Positions 49,301 to 58,312 of a stretch of DNA of 64,000 bases are shown here, one piece after another. A program made the position numbers and the translations under genes. Positions within the stretch are counted from its first letter, which is position 1; each line of letters opens with the position of its first letter. The notes beneath the pieces are model-generated. The model saw only the letters and a list, made by a program, of their open reading frames with translations. It made no database searches and had not been told where the DNA came from. The DNA is from Pyxicephalus adspersus (taxonomy: Eukaryota; Chordata; Amphibia; Anura; Pyxicephalidae): contig NC_092859.1 in NCBI RefSeq assembly GCF_032062135.1, forward strand, positions 35,421,772 through 35,485,771, in the 5' to 3' direction.

Positions 49301-49574
49301 TGTGTGTGTTTATCAGTAGGCTGGGGGTATTTCTTTGTCCAATTACTCATGTTCCCATAATCCACCTTATAGAGCATTGGCCATTCCATTACACTTCACA
49401 TTTTAGGTGGCTCAGGCACTTGCTGTACTCAAGAATGCACTAAAGTTCATTTTATTATTCAAGACTGTGGAATCCTTTAGAAATTACCTTTTAGTATCCC
49501 TAAATGGATTCTATTTTTACTTAATGTCCTATATAGAGCTTTCAGCCCAGAGGAAGAAAAGCACTATAAAATAC

Positions 49575-49607
<33 letters not shown>

Positions 49608-50265
49608 CATGAAGCTGGAATTATAAATGATGAATGTTTAATTAGGACCTAATTGAATGTCATTTCTCCAAGGTTACTGGCAGGGAAGCAGTATTCTGCA
49701 TTACAACCATGGAGACAGCCAACAGTCTTACTTAATACAAGGTATTTTATATTTACATTAAAAAGTACATCTCATTTACATTGTAAGTGTTGCACAGCCT
49801 GAAATGGCAGTAAGGATCTCCCTAGAAGTGTATCCTGTAGCAAATAAATGTGCCAGTTATCTTCCTATTGTGCATTAAACCAGAAGTGTTTAATGGAAAA
49901 TCATTCCTGACCCAACGTGCAGAATAGATAGAGAAGTCAGTTTCTCTGCTGTCCATTGGAGGTCCCTCTGTTACTGAAGCAGTCTTGCCTAGGTTTGCAG
50001 AATTAGGGCAGCAGAAGGCTCTTGTGTATGAACCCTGTGGCTGTCCAGGAAATATTTGTAGTAGTAACTCAGTATATTTGTTAGCAAACATATGCATGGA
50101 AATGATATATTTTATGTTCAGTATAATTGGTACACATGATCACCATCTACCCTCTGCTTAGGGAGGAATGCTATGAACTCTGTTGTGTCTTCTGGAAAAC
50201 GTCCCAGCCCTGAAGAAGAGACTCAAAGCATTGGACCCAAGGTGCAGAGACAAAGCAGCCATTAA
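16241..50265 (+). CDS. CRY1: cryptochrome circadian regulator 1, spliced from 13 coding exons
   Basis: Clock repressor that joins PER proteins in the nucleus and blocks CLOCK:BMAL1. Joining exons 16241-16398, 35196-35304, 35483-35625, 36887-37071, 41401-41489, 41896-42036, 42636-42947, 46400-46551, 46739-46941, 47065-47157, 47887-47979, 49673-49741 and 50162-50265 gives 1851 bases, or 616 residues plus TAA, with GT-AG at every junction and no frame break. Residues 1-130 are the photolyase-like alpha/beta domain, about 215-490 the helical FAD-binding domain and 493-616 the free tail. Numbering equals mouse CRY1 through the core: Ser71 and Ser280 (AMPK sites), Ser247, Trp320/374/397, Asp387 and Asn393 (FAD pocket), Cys412, Cys414 and His473 (zinc/PER2 interface) are all present. 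A bipartite nuclear signal KRP...KVQR spans 595-612. The ATG context ACAATGG is strong. CRY1 rather than CRY2 is chosen from the tail and the ILHY-HGDSQQ block. Confidence 0.97.
17785..17914 (+). promoter_or_regulatory. two D-boxes in CRY1 intron 1
   Basis: TTATGTAA occurs at 17785-17792 and again at 17907-17914, 122 bases apart and in the same orientation, about 1.5 kb after the start codon. A third exact copy is at 28846-28853. The match is to the DBP/E4BP4 consensus; use is inferred. Confidence 0.45.
19156..19412 (-). repeat. LINE-like interspersed repeat, 5'-truncated copy
   Basis: On the minus strand it ends in GGCGCTATATAAATCCTG followed by an ATT/AAT-rich tail (19156-19180), after AAGCTCTTCGGGGCAGGGTC. 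The text matches 14340-14530 closely and then stops, so this copy is shorter at its 5' end. Confidence 0.7.
22355..22365 (+). promoter_or_regulatory. ROR/REV-ERB element 1
   Basis: AATATAGGTCA, an exact match to WAWNTRGGTCA. It is the first of the perfect matches inside CRY1 intron 1. Confidence 0.5.
24589..24776. mobile_element. fold-back MITE, complete
   Basis: A 188-base element that folds on itself. The left arm runs GCCTGATTTATCAAAGCT, then GGTGATCCAGCAAACCTGG; the reverse complement of the right arm reads GACCTAATTTAATAAAGCT, then GGTGATCCAGCAAACGTGG. A single arm of the same family lies at 5741-5831. The last 10 bases of the right arm, plus one flanking base, make a perfect RORE (24767-24777). 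Confidence 0.75.
24767..24777 (+). promoter_or_regulatory. ROR/REV-ERB element 2, at a transposon end
   Basis: AAATTAGGTCA, an exact consensus match created at the right terminus of the fold-back MITE. The opposite end of the same element reads AAATCAGGC in the equivalent place, so two changes separate it from the RORE. Confidence 0.45.
25477..25893. mobile_element. Harbinger-type MITE, family A
   Basis: The ends AGCTACGTACACACTTCCAA and TTGGAAGTGTGTACGCACCT are inverted repeats flanked by exact TAA trinucleotides (25474-25476 and 25894-25896). The interior is packed with CGATCGTTCG-type palindromes and is strikingly CpG-rich in an AT-rich intron. Frames on both strands (25402-25896) exist only because the repeated words lack stops. 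Confidence 0.85.
26109..26410 (+). mobile_element. Harbinger-type MITE, family B, copy 2 (decayed right end)
   Basis: Begins GGCTACTTACACACATCAGA and carries the block GAGAGCGCAGCAGGGTGCCG shared with 60295-60620. The subterminal hairpin is degraded to GTGAAAGATCCTTTCTAACG, and the right terminus after about 26400 has drifted beyond recognition. Confidence 0.65.
26913..26923 (+). promoter_or_regulatory. ROR/REV-ERB element 3
   Basis: AATGTAGGTCA, an exact consensus match. It shares its last ten bases with the element at 34453. Confidence 0.5.
27431..27893. mobile_element. T2/Kolobok-like MITE (TTAA family), copy 2
   Basis: Preceded by TTAA (27427-27430) and followed by TTAA (27894-27897). 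The left end AGTGCCACTT and the interior (GGCAGGTCC, GGTGATGCCCTTTGTGCAA, CTTGCCTGATTGCTG) match the copy at 31771. The right end is poorly kept. The open frame 27573-27878 lies wholly inside this element. Confidence 0.55.
29091..29156. promoter_or_regulatory. inverted pair of ROR/REV-ERB elements in a hairpin
   Basis: AAAGTAGGTCA at 29091-29101 and its exact reverse complement TGACCTACTTT at 29146-29156 frame a 44-base spacer. The spacer has its own small stem, AGCAGG (29111-29116) with CCTGCT (29125-29130). Each half is a perfect WAWNTRGGTCA site. It lies 240 bases after a perfect D-box (28846). Confidence 0.6.
30871..31110 (+). mobile_element. hAT-type MITE fragment, left end kept
   Basis: Opens CAGTGTTTCTAAACCTTTTT, a hAT-type terminus, then AACATGGGGGAACCCC. 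A related piece in the opposite orientation lies at 33821. The right terminus and the 8-base target duplication are not found. Confidence 0.5.
31771..32144. mobile_element. T2/Kolobok-like MITE (TTAA family), copy 3
   Basis: Exact TTAA on both sides (31767-31770 and 32145-32148). The inverted ends are AGCCAAACTAAAG and, in reverse complement, AGCAGAAATCAAC. Internal words AGAAAGGGACAGGCGATGCC and TTACCTGCCTGATGGC link it to copies 1 and 2. Confidence 0.7.
33821..33985 (-). mobile_element. hAT-type MITE fragment, opposite orientation
   Basis: In reverse complement the words TGCTGGCCATTGAGAAGAAT, CATAGCCAAAAAGATCATT and AAATTGCTC follow the same order as in 30871-31110. It ends AGCCTGGTTGAGAA, which fits the CAACC-type terminus. 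Confidence 0.5.
34453..34463 (+). promoter_or_regulatory. ROR/REV-ERB element 6
   Basis: TATGTAGGTCA, an exact consensus match, 733 bases before exon 2. Confidence 0.45.
35196..35304 (+). CDS. CRY1: CRY1 coding exon 2 (residues 53-89)
   Basis: Acceptor TTTAG|ATTTC; the first base completes Arg53. It encodes [17 protein letters not shown], Ser71, then [18 protein letters not shown], and ends on a codon boundary at donor AAA|GTATGT. Ser71 is the AMPK site of mouse CRY1. Confidence 0.97.
35483..35625 (+). CDS. CRY1: CRY1 coding exon 3 (residues 90-137)
   Basis: Acceptor TTTCTAG|GAATGG, donor AA|GTAAGT. It encodes [20 protein letters not shown] through [10 protein letters not shown] and completes the N-terminal alpha/beta domain. 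Intron 2 before it is only 178 bases. Intron 3 (35626-36886) has nothing coding; it carries a frog-repeat-like stretch around 36240-36300 and TA-rich repeats near 36480-36530. Confidence 0.97.
36887..37071 (+). CDS. CRY1: CRY1 coding exon 4 (residues 137-199)
   Basis: Acceptor CAATAG|GATTATTG, donor TTAG|GTATGT. It encodes the inter-domain linker ([18 protein letters not shown], then [17 protein letters not shown]). The stretch [16 protein letters not shown] is the least conserved part against mammals, as expected for the linker. Confidence 0.97.
37072..41400 (+). other. CRY1: CRY1 intron 4 (4.3 kb)
   Basis: AT-rich. 37265-37440 resembles a dispersed frog repeat (GCAGTTGCAGCAAGTCTTCC and following). 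39610-39900 is a GC-rich patch with a 78-codon minus-strand frame that I cannot assign. No exon-like frame matching the CRY family was found between exons 4 and 5. Confidence 0.6.
41401..41489 (+). CDS. CRY1: CRY1 coding exon 5 (residues 199-228)
   Basis: Acceptor CCATTAG|GGTTTG, donor AAAG|GTAGGT. It encodes [20 protein letters not shown] and RLERHLERK, the entry to the FAD-binding helical domain. Intron 5 (41490-41895, 406 bases) carries a 24-base terminal remnant of the TTAA MITE family at 41718-41745. Confidence 0.97.
41896..42036 (+). CDS. CRY1: CRY1 coding exon 6 (residues 229-275)
   Basis: Acceptor AATAAAG|GCTTGG, donor AAAAAG|GTATAG; 47 whole codons. It encodes [19 protein letters not shown] with Ser247, then [20 protein letters not shown]. 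Thr248-Thr249 replaces the Pro-Thr seen in mammals. Confidence 0.97.
42636..42947 (+). CDS. CRY1: CRY1 coding exon 7 (residues 276-379)
   Basis: Acceptor GTCTAG|GTGAAG, donor ATGAAG|GTAATT; 104 whole codons, the largest coding exon. It carries Ser280, Gln289, Trp320, His355 and Trp374, that is, most of the FAD pocket and two of the three electron-chain tryptophans. Confidence 0.97.
42948..46399 (+). other. CRY1: CRY1 intron 7 (3.5 kb)
   Basis: AT-rich, with an A-run at about 44326-44347 and several poly-A tracts. The 60-86-codon frames in it show no conserved signature and no family match. Confidence 0.6.
46400..46551 (+). CDS. CRY1: CRY1 coding exon 8 (residues 380-430)
   Basis: Acceptor CCTACACAG|GTCTTC, donor ATTCG|GTAAGG. 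It encodes [36 protein letters not shown] and [13 protein letters not shown]. It holds Asp387, Asn393, Trp397, Phe405, Cys412 and Cys414. Confidence 0.98.
46739..46941 (+). CDS. CRY1: CRY1 coding exon 9 (residues 430-498)
   Basis: Acceptor TTTTAAG|CCGTTA, donor CTTG|GTAAGT. It encodes the end of the helical core and the C-terminal helix ([18 protein letters not shown], then [20 protein letters not shown]) that binds PER and competes for the FBXL3 site. His473 is present. Introns 8 and 9 are 187 and 123 bases. Confidence 0.97.
47065..47157 (+). CDS. CRY1: CRY1 coding exon 10 (tail, residues 498-528)
   Basis: Acceptor CTTTCAG|GACTTC, donor GGAG|GTAATC. It encodes [20 protein letters not shown] and [11 protein letters not shown], the first, Gly/Ser/Asn-rich part of the disordered tail. 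Confidence 0.95.
47887..47979 (+). CDS. CRY1: CRY1 coding exon 11 (extra tail exon absent from mammals, residues 529-559)
   Basis: Acceptor TTCCATAG|GGTCTC, donor CATG|GTACTT; 93 bases with phase 1 at both ends. It encodes a low-complexity [16 protein letters not shown], then [12 protein letters not shown]. Mammalian CRY1 (about 586 residues) goes straight from the exon-10 text to the ILHYAHGDSQQ exon, whereas chicken CRY1 (about 621) has a similar Gly/Ser/Thr-rich insert here. Symmetric phase means skipping it keeps the frame. Confidence 0.9.
47980..49672 (+). other. CRY1: CRY1 intron 11 (1.7 kb)
   Basis: No coding frame. It contains an (ATT)n tract (49576-49607) preceded by AAAGCACTATAAAATACC, which looks like a retroposon tail, and a D-box-like TTATGTAA at about 48239. 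Confidence 0.6.
49673..49741 (+). CDS. CRY1: CRY1 coding exon 12 (tail, residues 560-582; equals human exon 11)
   Basis: Acceptor CTCCAAG|GTTACT, donor CAAG|GTATTT; 69 bases, phase 1 at both ends. It encodes [20 protein letters not shown] and LIQ. It is the counterpart of the 24-residue human exon whose in-frame skipping causes familial delayed sleep phase; skipping here would also keep the frame. Confidence 0.95.
50162..50265 (+). CDS. CRY1: CRY1 coding exon 13 (residues 583-616, stop)
   Basis: Acceptor TGCTTAG|GGAGGA. It encodes [20 protein letters not shown] and [14 protein letters not shown], then TAA (50263-50265). It contains the bipartite nuclear signal. A consensus donor (CCTG|GTGAGT) follows four bases after the stop, so the stop is too near the junction to trigger nonsense-mediated decay. 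The final residue is His where mammals and chicken have Asn. Confidence 0.96.
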
Positions 50266-52735
50266 CCTGGTGAGTGCCTATCCTTCATTTTAGTGATCTG
50301 TTACAAATCATCTCTTTCTCTGGATATCTTTGCTTCAGCTTTACCTATTTCTACACTTAGACTACTCATCTGTGGTCAAAGCACAAGCTCGCTTCAAAAA
50401 CAAAAATGAAAGTTGACCCCAAACAATTATAATTTTTCATTTAATTTTTAATACAATACTTCTTCCACATACATCTTTAATGTATTTTTGTTTTTTTAAT
50501 AATTTTTAGTGTTTACACTGCACCAACGTCCTCCTCTGTTCCTATTAAATGGGTCTCTGTATCATACATTCCCTTTTTTTTTTTTCGCTTCTCACTCACT
50601 AATCTGTTACAAAATGTTGCCTGACACCTACCTACTGTCAGCTCTAACAAGACATTGCCTCATTGGCGAGCCATGTGGACCCTGTCATTACACTCTGTAT
50701 GCAGGTAGCAGCAGACAATTGGCATTGCTGCTTGTACACAAGAAAGGTATGGGGGGGTTTTGATTTAACACACCTGGTATGAGAGAAATATGGGGTACAT
50801 TTACTGTTTTTATAATAATACAGATTCTCTAAAGGTAAAAAGATTCATGCTTGTGGTTATCCTTATGAATTATATATAATAATATAGGAACTTGGAGCTG
50901 TTGTCCATATCTAACAATCTGGTTTTACTTCTAGGTCTCTAGCTAAAATTAAGCAAGGAATCTGGTCATTGTGGCCATCAATTTCCTTTTCTTAGATTAG
51001 GAGAGACACTTAAAAAGTGGACTATGTTAATAAGCAAATTACACAGGCTAGATAATTGTTCCCCAAGACAAACAATCACGATTGTCTTGGATTATAATCT
51101 ATTGTGTCTCCATCTACATGACGTTTAGCAAGCCGCTGTGGTCGAACACTAAACAACCCACTAGAGACACTATGGGGTAGGGTGCAGTGAGTGCCGTCAC
51201 TCATCGTCCCCCAATCCCTCTTTAAAGAACTAAACAGCGCTGTATTTTTAATGCTTGTTTGTTTCCTGTGACAGTAGAATAACCACAAAAGGTTGTTTTC
51301 ATTGACAAAAATATAAAGTCTGATGTCAGTAAAGTAAATCTTGTGGTTATGTGATGTTCCCTCCCATATATGAGGCATACCGTCTTTACAAATAAATCTA
51401 GCCACAGAGCACTTGTCATCCAGGATACAAACTCTTGCCATGTACTCTCTTTTATAGTCTGGTTATTACTCATTCTCCATTATGACCAACACTGGCTGCA
51501 GGTTAGTTCTAAAAAATGCAATAATGAAGAGTGTCCCATTCAAAGAGCCAGAGCAGTACAGGGAAAGATAGGTGGAAGTTGTCATGACCAACACCTGCAT
51601 TCTAGATGCTTTCATTTACATTTAAAGCTAAATGCTATTAGTGAGCTGACTTTTCTCTCCTGCAGTAAATAGTACATCTGTTCCTTCTTCAGCCTATGAC
51701 TAGATGGTGAAGGAGAAGGAGCAGTCTGGTGAGCTCATCAATCTATCACCCAACTTTCCTCCTATCAGCATGTACCCCAATCAGCACATGGATACTAATT
51801 GGCTTTTTGCATTGCTTCCCAGTCTGAGGTTCTGTACTGGCGACTGCAAGAGGCTGATACTAAGCTGAATGTAGATACTTCCAGAACTAAACCATAGAGA
51901 AAATAGTTGGCAACTTGGCAGCTATGTCCATTATACGTGCCAGGAGGTTTTATTTTTTTGTTTTGTTACTGCAACTTCTAATTTTTATATTTTTATGTTT
52001 TTCTTTTTCTCCTACAGAGATAATGGAATTTACCAGCAGCCTGAAATTGATAACTTTCTCAGTATTGGACTTTATCAATGTAAAAAGTAAAAAAAAACAG
52101 AAATAAATCTGAGAGCAGCATTTTCTCCAGAGCTGTTGTGGACTGTTGTAAGATAGTCCGTTCATGAAAGCTTAATTTATCACCGCTTTTCTATTTTGAC
52201 TTTTTGAATATTTCAGTAAGCAGTTTTATTCCCTTTTATTTTGTACATATTTCTGTAAGTATTTGGTGACGCTTGCTTTACCAACTTGTAAATATGAATA
52301 TCTGAACTAGATATAGACCGCTCAATATATTTTTGATAACAAATTCTGTACGGCAAGAAAAAATGTCTGTCATCTTGGAGTCACTACATTTCCTCTTACC
52401 TTTTTATTTAAAGATGTTTTCTGGTTTAGAGGTGTCTGGTTTAATGTCAGGTCCTTTGAAATATCCCTTATAAGCACAGCTACTGTGTTCACAGAACCAA
52501 TGGCAGAGGTGGATGTAGGTTGGGCTATTCACAGCAATGGCAAATGAGATTGGCCACCTACAGTAAGGGTAGGAATGTGTGATTTGCAGTAAAATCGAGG
52601 GCATGGTTGCACTAAATAAAGCAAGTTTACTCCCACATAGCACCTTTCTATATGAACACGATCATGGGTATTGATGAGTAATTTGATAACAAGTTAATCT
52701 GATCATACAACAATAAAGATTTGATGTTTTTAGAA
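50266..52735 (+). other. CRY1: CRY1 3' UTR with one intron
   Basis: Four UTR bases, then an intron from 50270. The strongest next acceptor is CTCTCCTGCAG|TAAATAG (exon from 51666); TTCTTCAG|CCTATG (51693) and TTTTCTCCTACAG|AGATAA (52018) are alternatives. The stretch from about 51693 to 52350 has the mixed, non-repetitive look of a real UTR, including TTTTGTACATATTTCTGTAA. Polyadenylation signals are at 52102-52107, 52615-52620 and 52712-52717; one of the last two is the likely main end. No transcript was available, so the exact end is open. Confidence 0.6.
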
Positions 52736-55700
52736 TATTAGTAAACTATTTTTAGCCAAATTGTTGACACATAATTAAATTAGATCACTAACCTGTAACT
52801 GAATGATGTTTGGTTTGCTAAATGCCCATGTATCATAAACTATTGCCTTTTTTCATAAAATGCTGTTTTCATTTAACCCTTTTGCTAAATATTTTTGATC
52901 TCTTTCAGTCACTTTCTCCCTACATTAATTTGCTCCAATCTCAGCTGAACATCATTGCTGATCAGCTTTCTGATATTGATGATATAACGTGCCTTTGCCA
53001 TGTGTATTGGCAAAGCAGCATGTACTCTCAGGTTGAATATAACTGGGAAAATGCATGGCAGTTGTGAGATAGTTGCCACCCTGTAATAAGAAATGCCTGA
53101 ATTGTAGAATTACTTTTGATCAAGTAATCACGTAAAAGCTGCAGATTCAAGCTTTGGGTTTATCAGGTAATTGGGTGTAGGTCTACTTTAAAGCCCAGAA
53201 AAAAGACTACAGACCGGTCTGCACAATAAAAAGACTGAAAACATGGCATACGTATTTATGATATTCTGCCCCGCCCGTTGTGGGGTAGACAAGGGGTGAA
53301 AGAAAGGCAACTTCTAATTGGTTGTTCTAAATGATTGTTCATGCACACAACATTTAATGAATTTTTACAAACATGTCCGATCTCTCCATGCCCAAGTGTC
53401 CAAAAATCTTCTTTGCAATTTGAAGTTAAAAATTGGCCTATGTACATTTGGCACCAATTAATTGGTCTCATTGTTTTATTTATTAGTCTATAATTGTTGA
53501 ATGACATTGATTTAAACTATTCAGATCCCAAGTGTCTTCAGTCTACATCTAGGCCATTCTAATCTGCCAATCCTTACAAATACCGGTGTACAGCTACTTG
53601 GTTTCTCTTTTTAGGATGGTCGAAAAAAAGTAACCGTACAAGGGACATGATAGTTTGCTGCCCTGGGCCCTGCAACTGTATAGCCTTTGTGTGAGATCTG
53701 CCAACAATTTCCAATTTTATGTATCAATACAAGTGTCTGGTCTGTTGTACATGTGTAATCAATATATCCTCAGTTCTTCCTGGGGAATAAGGGGCCACAT
53801 TGTCTTCAGCATGTCTTAATCATTATTCAGTTACATTGAACAATTCAATGTGGCACTGCATGCCACAAGGATCAGCTGACTCTGATTCACAGACAGCTTG
53901 AAGCTATATGAAAATCTTAAAACTTTCCTGTAGCTTAGCTTTACCCATTTTATTGGGCCTAGGAGACCACCAGTCACATTAAACAACTGGTGGAGAGCAG
54001 GCTGGGCCAGCTGTGTCTCGGTAGCTCCCCATTATTCTGACATACCTCTGCTTAGGTATTTTGCATCTTACGCTGATTTTGAATAACTCACTTTTTTACT
54101 CATTGACTGCAGCTTGTAAATAGGAAAGCTCAGCCTGTTTGCTGAAACACTACTGGTTTCATTTTCCTGGCTGCTGAAGATATATTTAACCTTTCAGGTG
54201 GGTAGAATACCTTTTCCTCCCCGCCACATCCTGTAGTTTCTCTTGTCAGATCTTGTGGTGAATTACCAATGGTTAAGAGAAACTGCGGAGTTTAGTGAGA
54301 GTAAGTTTTCACATATCTGGAAGTATGGAATACCTGCTATTGCTGGTGAAGTAACACATCAACCAAGAGGCTACTGAAAAAATTACTATAGAGTCTCATT
54401 TACAAGGGCTTCATTGGGTAAAAGTGACCCCGGGGTGAGGTACTGGAGAACATGGTTGTCTGAATACTATTCTCACCATTTCTCTATTTATTTTTAGGGC
54501 CTCTAATATTCCTGATATTGAGTCCCCTATACTTTTTTTTTTTTTTTTTTTAGTCCTTACTATTATTTGATACCTTTGTTACTTCTGTTTACCACAATAT
54601 ATTGTTTCCATTATTGATTATGAGTTTTATTGATCGATTCTGAATAGTATATATAAGATGTTTAATAAAATCAATGCTTGTGCAGTATTCCTCAGCAAGT
54701 GATCCCACAGTAACTGGTGTTTATATATTATCCAAGATTCTGGATGCCGTACTGCACATGATCTTTCTTAGCACCAGAAAAACCAAACTGGGTGATATAA
54801 CTTGACTTTACAACTGAGGCCAGGTTTTAATTTAGTTTATTCTTCACTGTATTTTAAATATTTCCATTATGTCCCTGAATTTAGTCTAATTTAGAAGCAA
54901 CTGGATATATTCCAGCAGACATTAAAAGGAGAATTCGACTGAACACTATTGGCATCCTAAATTAACACATAATTTGGGCACTTTGTAAAACATTTGGAGA
55001 CCTTTTATGTTGAATTTATTTCTGGGAACTGATTTAAAAGTCAGATGGTTTTTCCTAGACACCTGAAGAATGACACCTCATTCATCTGCTGAAATGAAAC
55101 CTAACTAGGTCCACTTATCTCTTAATGCTGGGTTGTAGAAATGGAGGGTAAATTTCGACAAATGTTTATAATGGGCTGCTTGACCCATTTTTTGTAGTGA
55201 GCAGGGTGGGCACTTTTCTGAAACTTTATTACCAGGAAGGTAGGAAAAACTAATTTAATGGTCATGTTTGGTGATTTCTATTCATGCTTGTTTATGAGTA
55301 AAATCTGCCATTGAGTTCTTCTTTAATAAAAAATAACAGAAAACAGTGCTTGTTGGCAAATCAAAGGGGTTTACCTTATTTAATCTCGTATTAGAGAATA
55401 GCAACATGCTGGAAAAGACCCTTTATGGTTTTTTGCTGTGGTGAAGTGATGGCTCCCAGAAAACACTGCTCTGTATCCAGATATTACAAGGCTTGTTGCT
55501 GTTTGAAGAACAAAGGTTGCAGACAGTTTTTATGTTCTTTGTCCAGAGTGGCCTAAATCATGTTGTAGCGTGCCTCTCCCCTTTCCAGTTCCATTCACCC
55601 CATGTCTTGTTTGTGTTTTGTTTTTTTTTTTAACTATTTATCTTGTCCGTCAGATCCATCGCTATGTATATTGCATGCATGACAATTCCTTAATTGCTGT

Positions 55701-57264
55701 ACTTTTGTCAGGTTCTTGTTTTGTTCCTTTTTCTTTGTACACTTACTGCCTTTTTGATTTTTCAAATAATAAAAGACAAACCTTGTTTTATAAAGCTTGT
55801 GTGCTCTGTTCTTTAAATTCACAGTTGAAAATGCGAACAGGTAATGCAAATACGTGATATATTGGAGGTTACTTGGTCCCTATATGTGGTGGCTGCATTT
55901 GGTTTCTTTATTCATGGCATTCAGGAAGGTACCAGCTTATTAGATTTCACAAACATTACATCTTTATTCAAACCATTCCTACAGGTAAAGGTGATTCACA
56001 AGTCAATTGACACATAAATTTGACATGACAATTACCAAAATGACAAAATTGTCATGTGACCAAATAAGGTACGTCTCGGTTTAGCATTTCAAATTCATAA
56101 ATTTAGAACTAGGTATTCATGTATTATTATTATTATTATGTATTATTCAAGTGCTAATAATGGAAACCTTGTTGCAATTGGTTAAGCCACAACGTACAGT
56201 AACCTTTGCTGCTGTTTCTCTACATTGAATAGTGCAGAACAGAAATGGACACAAATTACAAAAGTACACAACAATGCATTAGTGGGAGCATTGTACATCT
56301 CTGTCTAAAGTCCTTACAATCTTCCACATTATAGAAATTAGGTTAAACTGCACAGCAATGTGTAAAATATGAATAAGGCCCTGAAAAGGATGCTGGCAGA
56401 CCCAGTCCTATTTGAAATTCAGTTATGGAAGGTCTGGTATTCATTTTGCTATAAAAGAAAAAAAAAACATATAGAACAGCAGTTGCCAACAATATGGAGC
56501 TCACGGAACACTAAAACCACAGACTCTGGACCGCATGCGGGTAGCTGTGTGTCACTGAAAGGGGAAGAAACTTACCCCAGATTGATGTCATGATGCCAGA
56601 ACCTGCCCGTGGGTTATGTCCACTTCCTGAGCCTTTGATACATATGGAGGGCATGGTTCACAGCTCTGGTCAGTGCATCCCCCCCCCCCCCAGCAGGGTC
56701 CTTCTGACCCCGATGAGGGGCACACCGGCCAGAGCCACATACCACCAAACATTACACTTTATTTTAATTAATTTTTAAAGGTGGTAATTTCAAATGACTG
56801 CTTATTTGTCTAGGCCGGGCTGTCCTGGAAAAAAAAGCTGTGGAAAATTCAAGAACTTCCGTAGGATGCAGAGTTCTACCCAGCTCCTTTCTGGTTGGTG
56901 GAGTGCCCGGCTGCCATGCCTCCCCCGCCTGCCTCTTATCAGAAACTCTAATCCTCTGAACCAATGACAGTCGGGCTGCTCCATGCTCAGCTGTGATCCC
57001 TTCAGAGGATTACAGCTGCTGATGAGAGGTGGGAGGGGGAGAACAGCAGAGCTAGAATGGGATTGGGATACAGGCAGTCCCGCCCCCATCCTTTAGGTCA
57101 TGCAGTTGCTTCTATGGAAAAAAAATGCTGCCCGTAAATGGCCGTGTGTAATGACGTCATCAGTGGCACAATGTGATAGCTGTGTGAGGTCTGCTTGTCA
57201 TATTCTGCAGCCTTACACCCCTCTGTGTACAATCCTCTATATATCCTAAACAATTTGAGCCCCT
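52736..57264. other. intergenic, no gene recognised
   Basis: AT-rich flank downstream of CRY1. A perfect RORE on the minus strand is at 55181-55191. An AATAAA with flanking T-rich DNA near 55768 could be a far alternative polyadenylation site. 56470-57090 is GC-richer and repeat-like (a C run at about 56680-56691). MTERF2, the usual downstream neighbour of CRY1 in mammals, is not in this stretch. Confidence 0.45.
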
Positions 57265-58215
57265 CAGCTTTCAAAAATTTCAAGATATGGGGAACTTGTA
57301 AAAATACAATAGGAGTGCTGTTTCAAAAGTAAGTGCGCCTGGGAGTCCTAAATTTAAAATGCAAATTGGGGACCCCCGGGGACACTTACATAGCAAGGAG
57401 CACTGGGGTGGGACCCCTACATTTATACCTACATGTCACAATTCTATAACTCATACTATGTTACCCTGTCCACTTCTCTTCTTTAAATCCAAATTTACCT
57501 ACAACAGTGGGGTGAACAAAACCAAAAATTTAGGTGCACACACTAAAATTTCATTACTATGGCATCATCAGAACATGAAAAACTCCACCAAAACACACTG
57601 CCCTGTTACACATTACTGTCCACTTCTAACACTTGAACCCTAATTTCTCTGGAATGGGGAGGTGTAAAGACCTGTAAATGTCTGGGGAACATCAGTGGAT
57701 AACACCCCCTAAAATGTCATCACTATGTTACCATTAGAACATAAAAAACAGTGCCCATCAAAAAATGGGGTTCAGGTGCTGGTAGGCTACAGCCATGTGT
57801 AATAGGGAGGTGCGTTTTGATTAGTGGAGTTTTTTTTTGTTTGTAAATATACCATGGTGATGAAAGTTTAGGGGGTGTTAGCCACAAGTGTCCCCACTTG
57901 CATCTATATTTTTGTTTACCTGCACCACTGTTCTAGAGAAATTAGCATTCAAGGTAGGGAAGCGGACAGGTATATGTAACAAGGCAGGGCATTTTTTATG
58001 TTTTCATTATGCCATTCTTATGAAATTTAGGGGGGTTTATTTATATATGTGTCCCCACCTGCACCTACGTTTTCAGTTTCCTACACCTCCCTGGGTCACT
58101 AATATGCATTTTAAATTTTAAACTCCTAGATGCACTTGCCTTTGAAATAGCAAACCCAATGTTCAGTTCTCACATGGTTTTAAAATTGTGACCCTCATAT
58201 ATCGAAACTCTTTAA
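57265..58215. repeat. large fold-back element built from ~200-base units
   Basis: The left outer text (57310-57370: TGCTGTTTCAAAAG, AAGTGCGCCTGGGAGTCC, TAAATTTAAAATGCA) reappears inverted at 58095-58150 (TGCATTTTAAATTTTAAACT, GATGCACTTGCCTTTGAAAT). Within the arms, units with the words ACACCCCCTAAAATGTCATC, AGAACATAAAAAAC and ACTTGAACCCTAATTTCTCT recur about every 200 bases, in direct order left of about 57760 and inverted to its right. The centre holds CCCATCAAAAAATGGG. No frame is coding. It is either a fold-back transposon or a tandem array that duplicated in inverse. Confidence 0.65.
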
Positions 58216-58312
58216 AGTTAGTTACTAGTAGCTTTTGGGGGTCCCCTGTGCACCCTGAAACTTCAAGTTATTACGACCAACGGTTTAGAATAGGACATGA
58301 AGCCTTTAAACC

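Noticed and set aside
49576..49607. Regularly spaced short units resembling an array
   Set aside because: Simple (ATT)n microsatellite, not CRISPR; no spacers.
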